Of a stretch of 13,989 nt of DNA, positions 1-6,125 are shown in pieces (position 1 is the stretch's first letter; every line of letters starts with the position of its first letter). The notes beneath the pieces were generated by a model. The model did no database searches. It was not told where the DNA came from and saw only the letters and a program-made list of their open reading frames with translations. The stretch lies in contig JACKKC010000046.1 of NCBI GenBank assembly GCA_020637615.1, positions 1 through 13,989 on the forward strand, read 5' to 3'. Origin of the DNA: Rhodovulum sp. (lineage in GTDB: Bacteria; Pseudomonadota; Alphaproteobacteria; Rhodobacterales; Rhodobacteraceae). A program made the translations under genes and the position numbers.

Positions 1-40
1 GGCTGGCTGGGGCACCTGGATTCGAACCGGGACTGTGTCA
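1..40 (-). tRNA. 3'-terminal fragment of a tRNA gene (partial, possibly tRNA-Gln)
   Basis: Read on the minus strand, bases 1-31 give a T-arm with a TTCGAAT loop, the acceptor half TGCCCCA, a discriminator G and an encoded CCA. The T-stem halves CCCGG and CCAGG pair with one mismatch. A TGCCCCA-G-CCA end is common in bacterial tRNA-Gln. The rest of the tRNA should lie at about 32-75, but no anticodon arm, D-arm or 5' acceptor half (TGGGGCA would be needed) can be built there. It is therefore a fragment, not a working gene. Such 3' tRNA pieces are typical attachment-site duplications at genomic-island edges. Identity and role are inferred. Confidence 0.45.
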
Positions 41-389
41 GAGTCGCTACGTAGTCTTTGAATTCTTTTGGAAAAAGGCCAGAAACTCGGCCGCGGGTGT
101 GCGGCAGGCGGCTGCAGCCTCGTGCAATGGCGCGTCCGCAGGACGCCGATTGCCAACATCGCGGAACGGGCGGCCTCCAGGCCGCCAAGTTGAGATTCGG
201 GTCGACGAGGTCGGCGGCGGGGAGGGGAGGGGGCTCCAACGTTCTCAACCTCTTGGAGCATTGTGGCTTGTTGGACTATCCCGGCGTCGGTCCGCTTGAT
301 CCTTCGATTCGTATCCCCAGGCTTCCCTGACGATCAGCCCTACAGAACGCCTCGCTGAAGCCGACGCCGAACCGGGTGCCAAGAGGTCC
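41..389. other. Gene-free stretch
   Basis: About 350 bases between the tRNA fragment and the hairpins beyond the glycine-rich gene. Short open frames exist on the plus strand (for example 58-330), but their translations are Arg/Pro/Gly-rich with no recognisable domain and no convincing ribosome-binding site. I see no RNA gene, repeat or mobile-element end in it. Confidence 0.5.
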
Positions 390-392
390 TCG

Positions 393-468
393 CGGGCTTC
401 GCCCGGACCAAAGACATCGGGCGGCCCGAAGGGGCCGCCCGACCTGCCCGAACCTCCGCGGTTCGGGC
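393..468. terminator. Three consecutive GC-rich hairpins after the glycine-rich gene
   Basis: Three hairpins follow each other just beyond the stop codon of the minus-strand gene ending at 479. The first met is 446-468 (9-bp stem, 5-base loop). Next is 418-441 (10-bp stem, loop GAAG). Last is 393-405 (5-bp stem, loop TTC). The 418-441 hairpin is followed on the minus strand by TGTCTTTGG, only weakly T-rich. The position fits transcription termination or 3'-end stabilisation; the function is inferred from position and stem strength. Confidence 0.6.
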
Positions 469-478
469 GAGATGCCGC

Positions 479-1942
479 TCAGGCCAGAATCAAATAATCG
501 TGCAACATTCCGGGATCGCCCGCGCCACCGGCCGTGCCGACATCCCCGGGATCGCCTATGTCCCCGGTGCCCGATCCGCCGAAATCGCCGCCGGCACCGC
601 CTGCGCCGCCTGCGCCGCCAGCGCCCACATCGGCGTCCGGATAGCCGTCACCGCCAGTGCCGCCATCGCCGCCGGTGCCGCCATCGCCGCCGTCGCCGCC
701 GGCCCTGTTAATCGAAAAGCCGCCATGGCCGCCAGTGCCGCCTGCGCCGCCGGCGCCGGCATCGCCCCCCTCGAAATCCGCGCCGGCGATAAAGATGAAC
801 TGATCGCCGGTGACCTTCCCTGCGCCGACGATCACGCCGGCATCGCCGGCATCGCCGCCAGTGCCGCCGGTGCCGCCAAGGCCACCATCGCTGCCAATGG
901 CCCGGACAACAGGGAAGTGACTATCGCCGCCATTGCCGCCGGTGCCGCCATTGCCGCCGGTGCCGCCTGCGCCACCCTGGAGGCCCGTATCATAGACCTG
1001 CACGGAATCGACGATGCGCACGGTGCCCGTGTTCAGGATGATCCCGGCATCGCCGCCAGCGCCGCCAGTGCCGCCGGTGCCGCCGGCGCCGCCAGCAGAA
1101 CTATGGAGATGAGAACTGGCGGCATCGAGGCCGGGGCTGCCGATGCCGCCGGTGCCGCCGGTGCCGCCTGTGCCGCCGGTGGCCTGGATGTTCTCGAAAG
1201 TGACATTATCCAGCGTCAATCGCCCTTCGTTGACGATGGAGCCCGCGGCATCCCCGCCATCGCCGCCACTCCCGCCGTCGCCGCCGTTCTTCTCCGGCGG
1301 GGTTCCCGTGTTGATGCCGGCGGACCCGTTCTGCCCCGATGCGCCGTTGGTTCCCGCCGTGGCGGAGCCATTCTCCAGCGTGATATCCGTCAGGGTGAGA
1401 TCGCCGCTCTTGGCGATATCGAAATGATGGGTGCTGCCGCCGGCATCGAGCGCGACATCGCCCGTGCCGTCCCCGTCGGTATCGCCGCTGATGTCGATCT
1501 TCGACGTCACGTTGAGGGGGCTCGAAAGGTGGACGTCCGTCAGCCCGTCCTGGAACTGGATGGTATCGGGCTGCGCGGTGGCATTCGCCATGTCGATGGC
1601 TTCGCGCAGCGAAAGCACCCCGTCGTCGGGGTCGACGACGTCCGCGTCCGTGGTGACCACGATCGCCGTGGGCGCGCCGCCGCCGCCGCCGCCCGGATTG
1701 TCGCCGCCGCCGCCGCCCGGGTTGTCACCGCCGCCGCCGCCCGGGTTGTCACCACCACCGCCGCCGCCCGGGTTGTCGCCGCCGCCGCCCGGCTGGTCGC
1801 CGCCCCAGGCCGGATGGTCGTCGCCCCAGTGCGGGTGGTCGTAGCCGTGGTGCCGATGACCGCCTCTGCCGTCGAAGGGCGACGCCGCATAAGCGGCGAA
1901 GCCGAATTGCTTGCTCAAAAGATTGAAGGGGTTGTAGGCCAT
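479..1942 (-). CDS. Glycine-rich beta-helix-like (presumed secreted) protein with CSLREAI-like motif
   Basis: About 487 residues. The start chosen is the ATG at 1942, with AGGAG ten bases upstream; a GTG at 1969 would extend it by nine residues but lies on the wrong side of that ribosome-binding site. N-terminal order: a short hydrophobic stretch without a clear Sec signal, a His/Gly/Asp/Trp-rich segment, then five tandem DNPGGGGG-type units (residues about 49-89). Residues about 107-120 carry GVLSLREAIDMAN, a variant of the CSLREAI motif common at the start of right-handed beta-helix (pectin-lyase-like) surface proteins. The last 290 residues alternate GGTGG/GGAGG runs with short beta-strand segments, resembling PGRS or polymorphic-repeat proteins. 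The C terminus ends in aliphatic residues (LILA), which could suit type I secretion, but this is speculative. A surface or matrix structural role is inferred. Two strings of hairpins follow the stop, and the gene stands alone. Confidence 0.75.
   Translation of the reverse strand: MAYNPFNLLSKQFGFAAYAASPFDGRGGHRHHGYDHPHWGDDHPAWGGDQPGGGGDNPGGGGGGDNPGGGGGDNPGGGGGDNPGGGGGGAPTAIVVTTDADVVDPDDGVLSLREAIDMANATAQPDTIQFQDGLTDVHLSSPLNVTSKIDISGDTDGDGTGDVALDAGGSTHHFDIAKSGDLTLTDITLENGSATAGTNGASGQNGSAGINTGTPPEKNGGDGGSGGDGGDAAGSIVNEGRLTLDNVTFENIQATGGTGGTGGTGGIGSPGLDAASSHLHSSAGGAGGTGGTGGAGGDAGIILNTGTVRIVDSVQVYDTGLQGGAGGTGGNGGTGGNGGDSHFPVVRAIGSDGGLGGTGGTGGDAGDAGVIVGAGKVTGDQFIFIAGADFEGGDAGAGGAGGTGGHGGFSINRAGGDGGDGGTGGDGGTGGDGYPDADVGAGGAGGAGGAGGDFGGSGTGDIGDPGDVGTAGGAGDPGMLHDYLILA
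1676..1798 (-). repeat. Tandem DNPGGGGG coding repeats
   Basis: Five consecutive units in the glycine-rich protein: DQPGGGG, then DNP followed by 6, 5, 5 and 6 glycines. At DNA level the units are near-identical 21-27 base blocks of GGC codons split by GACAACCCG-like sequence. The variable glycine count suggests slippage. The segment probably forms a flexible linker between the N-terminal segment and the beta-helix-like part. Confidence 0.8.
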
Positions 1943-2495
1943 GGTCAGTGTACTCCTTTGTTGGTTCACTGGATTGCTTGACGTGTCGCTCGAGTCTCAA
2001 GGGCGGTCGCGCGTCCGGACGCGGCTATCGGGAGGATCCATGCGATGAAGCTCGGACTCTCCTCCAATTCGTTGGCATGCCGGGGAACTCGGCCTGAGGC
2101 CTTGCAGCGGGCGCGTGGCCGCCCCGGCTGGCAGGGCCCGGGCGGTTCGCATCTTTCCAGATGTCGCTCCAGGTCTTTCGCCGCGAAAGGCAATTCGTGA
2201 CGAGTCCGGCCGTTCCGGTTGCCTGTGCCGTCTGACGTTTGTCCCTTGCAAGGTCCGTCGGAACGGGCCGCCCGGTCACGCAGATAGTCCTGTGCGTCCC
2301 GGGCCCGGCCATCCGGCATCGAGGAAGCCAAGTGCGCCGGCGCAGGGAAATCGACCTTGGGAAAGCCGCTCGTTCCGATCATGTGGGGGTGAAACCCATG
2401 CATCCGCTGGTCTCCGTTCTGTCGCCTCCCGGCAGCGCCATCGGCGGCGCAGCCTCGCTGCGCCATCCTGTCCTGATGCCCGCTCGCCACCGCGG
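1943..2495. other. Intergenic region upstream of the glycine-rich gene
   Basis: About 550 bases with no supported gene. Open frames on both strands (for example 1966-2490 minus, 2115-2624 plus) have no recognisable domain and biased Arg/Pro/Ala composition. The region should contain the promoter of the gene starting at 1942. A TTGAGA near 2000 on the minus strand could be a -35 element, but no good -10 follows. The one clear structure is the palindrome at 2010-2023. Confidence 0.5.
2010..2023. promoter_or_regulatory. Perfect 14-base palindrome upstream of the glycine-rich gene
   Basis: CGCGTCCGGACGCG equals its own reverse complement and lies about 70 bases upstream of the ATG at 1942. The spacing would suit an operator overlapping the promoter, but GC-rich palindromes also arise by chance in such DNA. 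The regulatory role is a guess. Confidence 0.25.
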
Positions 2496-2843
2496 TCAGG
2501 CCGATCTGTGCAGGGCGCGAACAATCAGGATCAGGACGATTGCGCCGACGATTGCCGCGATGATGCCGCCGACCGCACCGAGCGGAATCCCGAGAAGCGG
2601 CGGCAGGTAGCCAGCAAGCAATGACCCGCCAATGCCGTAGAGCACATTCGTAACGATGCCCGAACCGCCACCTTTGACGACCATGCTCGCAAGCCAGCCG
2701 ATGACAGCGCCGACCACGATCACGATGACAAGGCCGATTACCCCCCCGACGGCCGCGCCCACGGCTTCGGCCGCCTGCTCCTGCGCCAGAGCCGGCCCGG
2801 CGATCAGCGCCACCGGAGCCGCCTTGCGAAGTATTCCCTGCAC
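2496..2843 (-). CDS. GlsB/YeaQ/YmgE (transglycosylase-associated) family membrane protein
   Basis: 115 residues starting at GTG 2843, chosen because AGGAG sits seven bases upstream. The upstream extension of this frame is antisense-like low-complexity sequence. Residues 1-21 look like a short cleavable signal peptide (Lys, hydrophobic core, ALA before QEQ). Three hydrophobic segments follow, at about 29-55, 66-82 and 86-109, rich in Gly and Ile. The GxxxGW and KGGGSGIVTNVLYGIGGSLL patterns match Pfam Transgly_assoc. Typical members are 80-90 residues without a signal peptide, so the N terminus is unusual. The family is linked to general stress responses and its biochemical role is unclear. 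It lies 52 bases downstream of the PliG-like gene on the same strand and may be co-transcribed with it. Confidence 0.75.
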   Translation of the reverse strand: MQGILRKAAPVALIAGPALAQEQAAEAVGAAVGGVIGLVIVIVVGAVIGWLASMVVKGGGSGIVTNVLYGIGGSLLAGYLPPLLGIPLGAVGGIIAAIVGAIVLILIVRALHRSA

Positions 2844-2895
2844 GAGAAGTCTCCTTTGGTGAGTCAAGTTCCGGTACCGGTCCAGCGGGCAGAAG

Positions 2896-3351
2896 CTATT
2901 GGATCGACAGGTCCAGGTTGAAGCTGCTGGTCTTTCCGGCATCCGCATCGTTGCCCATCTGATAGACGCGGATGGTATAGGTCCCGTCCGAGGGCAGATT
3001 GACGGTTGTCGAATTGCCATCCATCGAACTGTTGTAGATTGCGGCATCCGAGCTGTTCGGTGGCAGGATGTTGAAATAGACTGTGCCGTCACCGTTGGAC
3101 TCGGTGACGCTGAGCTCGGCGAACATCTTCTGACCGCCATTCGCGCCCAGCCTGTAGTCGGCAAATCCGTCCCCGACGACCGAGCCGCTGACCATCGTGC
3201 CGTAGTTGCCTGCCTCGAAATGGACATCGGACACCGACTGGGCCGCCGCCATCCCGGGCCATGCCAGTAGCGCTACGAGCGCCAGCCGTCCGCCATGGCG
3301 GCCAAGGCGAGTGCTGTGCCCGGCAATGAATCCCTGTTTCAATACTTGCAT
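2896..3351 (-). CDS. PliG-like periplasmic inhibitor of g-type lysozyme (homologue)
   Basis: 151 residues from the ATG at 3351; GGGAG lies ten bases upstream, and a longer frame to 3432 has no better start. Residues about 20-37 form a signal peptide (GRHGGRLALVALLAWPGMAAA, cleavage before QS). The mature part follows the plan of E. coli PliG (YcgK): VxFxxG near the N terminus, a Y-x-L-x-A-x-x-GQK strand at 66-75, LPSDGTYTIRVYQ at 119-131, then NDADAGKT at 134-141 (NDARKNKT in YcgK) and a final NLDLSI strand. PliG proteins bind and block g-type lysozymes in the periplasm. The family call is from remembered motifs, and many alphaproteobacterial relatives are annotated only as hypothetical. A pre-peptidase-C-like domain is the alternative description. 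It is followed closely by the GlsB-like gene. Confidence 0.6.
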   Translation of the reverse strand: MQVLKQGFIAGHSTRLGRHGGRLALVALLAWPGMAAAQSVSDVHFEAGNYGTMVSGSVVGDGFADYRLGANGGQKMFAELSVTESNGDGTVYFNILPPNSSDAAIYNSSMDGNSTTVNLPSDGTYTIRVYQMGNDADAGKTSSFNLDLSIQ

Positions 3352-3376
3352 CTTTTCTGTGCTCCCATGGGTTACT

Positions 3377-3391
3377 CCCCGATGGTCGGGG
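3377..3391. promoter_or_regulatory. Small hairpin in the leader of the PliG-like gene
   Basis: CCCCGATGGTCGGGG forms a 6-bp GC stem with a 3-base loop, 25 bases upstream of the ATG at 3351 and just ahead of the GGGAG ribosome-binding site. It may affect translation or be an operator half-site pair; no further support is visible. Confidence 0.25.
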
Positions 3392-3588
3392 AACGTTGTC
3401 TGCCTGCCGCCGTGATTTGCGCGTACTTCCACAACTGGCGAACCAGGCCCGAGGCGGTGTTCTCTGCCGGGATGGCCTTCAGCCTTAACGAGGGATCATG
3501 CGTCCCGTGAACTTCTCATCCGGATTTTGAGCGGCCCTGCTCTGACGAGACGTACCGCCCCGACGCGGCGCAATTCGGTTGGCCGCAC

Positions 3589-3918
3589 CTATTGCGCAAC
3601 GACGAGGGCGAAGGTCGACCAGCGGAAGATGCCGCCATCGGGAAGATCGGTGAACTGTACCGGGTCGGGGCCGGTCATCCAGTTCGTTTCACCCTTCCTT
3701 CCCGCAAACAAGAAGGACTCCGCGCTGCCCATCTTGACCTCGAATATCGTATTGGCCCCGCTTTCGGATTGGGTGCCCGTGCACGGGCCCTCGTAGAGGG
3801 CCGCATAGGCGGCGGTATTGGTCAGCTTGCAGGTCGCCGACCCTGTGATGCTCTGCGAGCTGGCGTCGCATCCGACGGCAGCCATCAGCGAAACACCAAT
3901 GAATACGTTTCGTAGCAC
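3589..3918 (-). CDS. Small putative lipoprotein of unknown family
   Basis: 109 residues from a GTG at 3918, preceded eight bases upstream by AGGGGA. The N terminus (MLRNVFIGVSLMAAVGC) looks like a type II signal peptide with lipidation at Cys17. The lipobox AVGC has Ala rather than Leu at -3, so a plain Sec signal is possible. The mature part has two more cysteines, Cys30 and Cys46, placed to form a disulfide. It ends in a segment rich in aromatic and beta-strand residues (FTDLPDGGIFRWSTFALVVA). I do not recognise the family. Its size, cysteines and location beside a lysozyme-inhibitor homologue suggest an envelope role, but that is context only. The gap to the PliG-like start is 237 bases, so co-transcription is uncertain. 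Confidence 0.6.
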   Translation of the reverse strand: MLRNVFIGVSLMAAVGCDASSQSITGSATCKLTNTAAYAALYEGPCTGTQSESGANTIFEVKMGSAESFLFAGRKGETNWMTGPDPVQFTDLPDGGIFRWSTFALVVAQ

Positions 3919-4316
3919 ATATTTGGTCCCCTACGTGCCAATCCTACCCACACGGGAAGGCAGGTGGTCGCGGCTCCGACCACGCGATGCTTATTTCCCG
4001 TGCGCACCGACAGCGGAAGGGCGGAAATATGCGAACGACTTGCGGCGAGACAGAATGGCTAGGTGAGAGACGGCGCCGACCTGCGAGGAGAAAGGAGAAC
4101 CGCAATCCGATCAGGGGCTTCAGGACCGATGTCGACACCGCCTGCGAAAGGTGGCAGCATAGGTTCGATTGCCTTCGCCGCCTGATATTTCAGCGGTTGG
4201 AAGGACGATCGGGGCACCACGTCAGTGCAGCGATCGCCGGGTCCTTCCGGCAAGTTGGGGCAATGGCCGCCTGTGGAGTCTTTGGAAGGCGGACCGAGTC
4301 CGTGTGGCGAGACGCT
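3919..4316. other. Gene-free stretch between the lipoprotein and regulator genes
   Basis: About 400 bases. Frames on the plus strand (3987-4562) and minus strand (3944-4138, 4059-4253) show no domain, no good ribosome-binding site and biased composition. The segment must hold the promoter of the lipoprotein gene and the 3' untranslated end of the regulator gene. No convincing terminator hairpin with a T-run was found. Confidence 0.5.
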
Positions 4317-4979
4317 TCAGACAGCGGCGCCGGGATAGTGGATCTGCTCGGAATACCGCCCCTCGTAGACCGTGACGACCTGTCCGGGATCATCGAGAGA
4401 GATCACCTCGATCTTCACGACGTTGCGCTCGTTGTTCTTGGCGATGCGGTACCGGCTCGAGGCGTACAGGAGCGTGCCGGCGAAAGCTCCATTGTCAAAA
4501 ACGGTTTCGAACTCGTTGCACGTTATCAGCCCGTGCCAGTTCGTGTAGCACCGACTCAATAGATATTTTCCCTTGAACAGGCCGTATTGTTCCAAAGGCC
4601 AAAGAACTTCGGTCTGATTGATTTGATCAATAAGCGTCTGAAACGGCCTGCCCAGCAGGGAAATGAGATCGACATCGTAACGCTCACGGAAAAAATCCAC
4701 GGCGATGCTGGAGAACGCGACCATCCGGCCCTGGTTGTCAACAAGTGTCGCCTGGTAGAGACTGTTTTTCAGTATCGCGTCCACGCGTTTCTTTGCCGGA
4801 CCATCGAGCCGCAGCGAAAGAAGGACCTTGTGAAGGCCGGCCAGATTGGCTGGGCGAGGCGCCTCCACGCCGCGTTCCCATCGGCTGACGGTGCCCTGCT
4901 CCACCCCCAGCGCAGCGGCGACGTCATTCTGCGTCATGCCCCGACTGCGCCGAAGCGCCTTCATCTCCTGTCCATCCAT
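4317..4979 (-). CDS. XRE-family helix-turn-helix regulator with unrecognised C-terminal domain
   Basis: 220 residues from the ATG at 4979; an ATG at 4964 is possible but touches its own AGGAG. Residues about 5-55 are a Cro/C1-type helix-turn-helix: MKALRRSRGMTQNDVAAALG, then VEQGTVSRWERGVEAPRP, with the typical TQxDVAxxLGVxQGTVSRWE pattern. The remaining 160 residues have mixed alpha/beta character with Tyr, Trp and Phe (VDNQGRMVAFSSIAVDFF at 80-97, GRPFQTLID, YTNWHGLITCNEFETVF). They could form a PAS-like ligand-sensing fold, but I cannot assign a family. It ends in many beta-type residues (VVTVYEGRYSEQIHYPGAAV). It is transcribed towards the envelope genes and could regulate them or a lost mobile element; neither is shown. 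The IS3 remnant ends about 205 bases upstream. Confidence 0.75.
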   Translation of the reverse strand: MDGQEMKALRRSRGMTQNDVAAALGVEQGTVSRWERGVEAPRPANLAGLHKVLLSLRLDGPAKKRVDAILKNSLYQATLVDNQGRMVAFSSIAVDFFRERYDVDLISLLGRPFQTLIDQINQTEVLWPLEQYGLFKGKYLLSRCYTNWHGLITCNEFETVFDNGAFAGTLLYASSRYRIAKNNERNVVKIEVISLDDPGQVVTVYEGRYSEQIHYPGAAV

Positions 4980-5186
4980 ACGCCGATCAAGAACCCGAAT
5001 CGATGCTCCGACTATGATACGCTGTCCGTAGCACAAGCACGCGGCCAGTGGCGAACTCTGACTCGAGGTACTGATCCGAGAACCTGATCCAGCCAATATG
5101 CGAGTATTCGGCAGGATGGTTCCTGACGTAATTTTTGGTCTGGCCGTCATGCGACCTTCTGGCATGGTTTCAGTTGGCCGTTGCTG

Positions 5187-5745
5187 TGACCCCCGCCTTT
5201 CATCCGGCCGAAGCTGGAGTCCCGCGGTCAAACTGGCGCGGGTGCGCCGACGGAGCAATGGGCGATCGGTGGAGCGCTTCCGTCACGCGGAGCCGATCGC
5301 CCATTGCGGCGAGCTTGGCGGCGTAGGCGGCCGGAGTCGCGTACCCGATCGCCGAATGCGGCCTTTGGTGGTTGTCGTCGGCGACCCAGCGGGCGACGGC
5401 GGCGCGGGCATGGCCGAGGCGGAAGAACAGGGTCTCGTTCAGGAGCTCGTCCCGCATCCGGCCGTTGAACGCCTCGCAGATGCCGTTCTGCTGCGGCTTG
5501 CCCGGGGCGCGATGAAGTGCCAGGCGATCCCCGTCTCTTGGGTCCATGCGAGCATGGCGTTCGAGGTGAGCTCGGTGCCGTGGTCGCTGACGATGAGGTC
5601 CGGGCGGCCCCGGCGGGTGACGAGCGCCGCGAGCTCCCGCGCCACGCGCCGGCCCGAGATCGAGGTGTCGACGATCGCGGCGAGGCATTCCTTCGTGACG
5701 TCGTCGACGACGTTCAGGATGCGGAGCCGCCGGCCACAGGCTATG
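5187..5745 (-). mobile_element. IS3-family insertion sequence remnant (3' part)
   Basis: The element end is suggested by TGACCCCCGCCTTTCATC starting at 5187, just outside the transposase stop at 5200, which is where IS3-type terminal repeats sit. The other side stops inside the transposase at about 5745, where the sequence becomes IS21-like. No second inverted repeat was found, so it is a one-ended, immobile fragment. Confidence 0.6.
5200..5740 (-). pseudogene. IS3-family transposase OrfB, C-terminal fragment with frameshift
   Basis: From about 5740 downward the minus strand encodes GRRLRILNVVDDVTKECLAA, then DTSISGRRVAREL, IVSDHGTELTSNA and WHFIAP. After a frame change it continues with GKPQQNGICEAFNGRMRDE, HARAAVARW and PHSAIGYATPAAYAA. 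This is the rve/DDE integrase core and C terminus of an IS3-group OrfB. The second catalytic Asp (SDHGTE) and the Glu (EAFNG) are kept; the first Asp and all upstream parts, including OrfA, are missing. The frame changes at about 5500-5510, where the run CCCGGGGCGC carries two bases more than the expected APGKP coding. Truncation plus frameshift make it inactive. Confidence 0.8.
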
Positions 5746-6125
5746 CAACGGTCCATGAGCCAGGCATTGAGCTCGGCGTAGCTTCGGAACCGCGGCCACG
5801 GCACGAAGGACCGCCGGCGGATCGCCCCGACCTGGTTCTCGACCTGGCCCTTCTCCCAGCCGGAGGCAGGCGTGCAAGCCACCGGCTCGGCAAGATAATT
5901 TCCGCACATCTGCTGGAGTGAGCCATGTCTTGCCAGTGGTCCGAGAGACATTGGCGAACGCAATTGTAGGCGCGATCCTTGCCCACGAAGGTCGTGTCCA
6001 CCGCCGTCTTCCCTCGCCATCGCCGCTCGGGCCAATGGCTCGCTGTCGTAGATACCCCGGGCGCACGCCCCGCCGACGAAGGCGAACGCCTTGTCGTGGG
6101 CGTCGAAGACCATCTGCCTCACGTC
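5741..6125 (-). pseudogene. IS21-family transposase (IstA) internal fragment
   Basis: Between the integrase and IS3 pieces the minus strand reads VRQMVFDAHDKAFAF, then GGACARGIYD. In another frame it gives MDTTFVGKDRAYN, then back in the first frame MCGNYLAEPVACTPASGWEK, GQVENQVG and RSYAELNAWLMDRCI. These are the late catalytic segments of IS21-type IstA, including the Asp of GIYD and the Glu of GQVEN. Two stretches absent from typical IstA interrupt it, 6011-6043 and 5913-5963. By my count against the remembered consensus they add 28 and 38 bases, so the frame is lost and then regained. Both ends of istA and all of istB are absent. It is immobile. Confidence 0.75.

Noticed and set aside
1..75. 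A complete tRNA or tmRNA at the left edge
   Set aside because: No anticodon stem, D-arm or matching 5' acceptor half can be formed; only the 3' end fits.
540..1300. Repeated GCCGCC-type sequence as a possible CRISPR array
   Set aside because: The repeats have no fixed unit with unique spacers; they are glycine codons of the protein on the other strand.
500..1981. A plus-strand open frame of 493 codons opposite the glycine-rich gene
   Set aside because: It is the mirror of GGC/GCC repeats: Ala-rich, no ribosome-binding site and no domain, while the minus frame has a motif, start signal and terminator-like hairpins.
1966..2490. Minus-strand frame of 174 codons upstream of the glycine-rich gene
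   Set aside because: No domain, no start signal, biased Arg/Pro/Ala composition typical of chance open frames in GC-rich DNA.
2844..3227. Upstream extension of the GlsB-like frame to 3227
   Set aside because: That part overlaps the PliG-like gene in another frame, has random composition, and lies before a good GTG start with its own ribosome-binding site.
3987..4562. Plus-strand frame of 191 codons
   Set aside because: It overlaps the regulator gene antisense for half its length and shows no recognisable domain.
4980..5258. N-terminal extension of the regulator to 5258
   Set aside because: Those 93 codons show no domain, run into the IS3 remnant, and precede a normal helix-turn-helix start.
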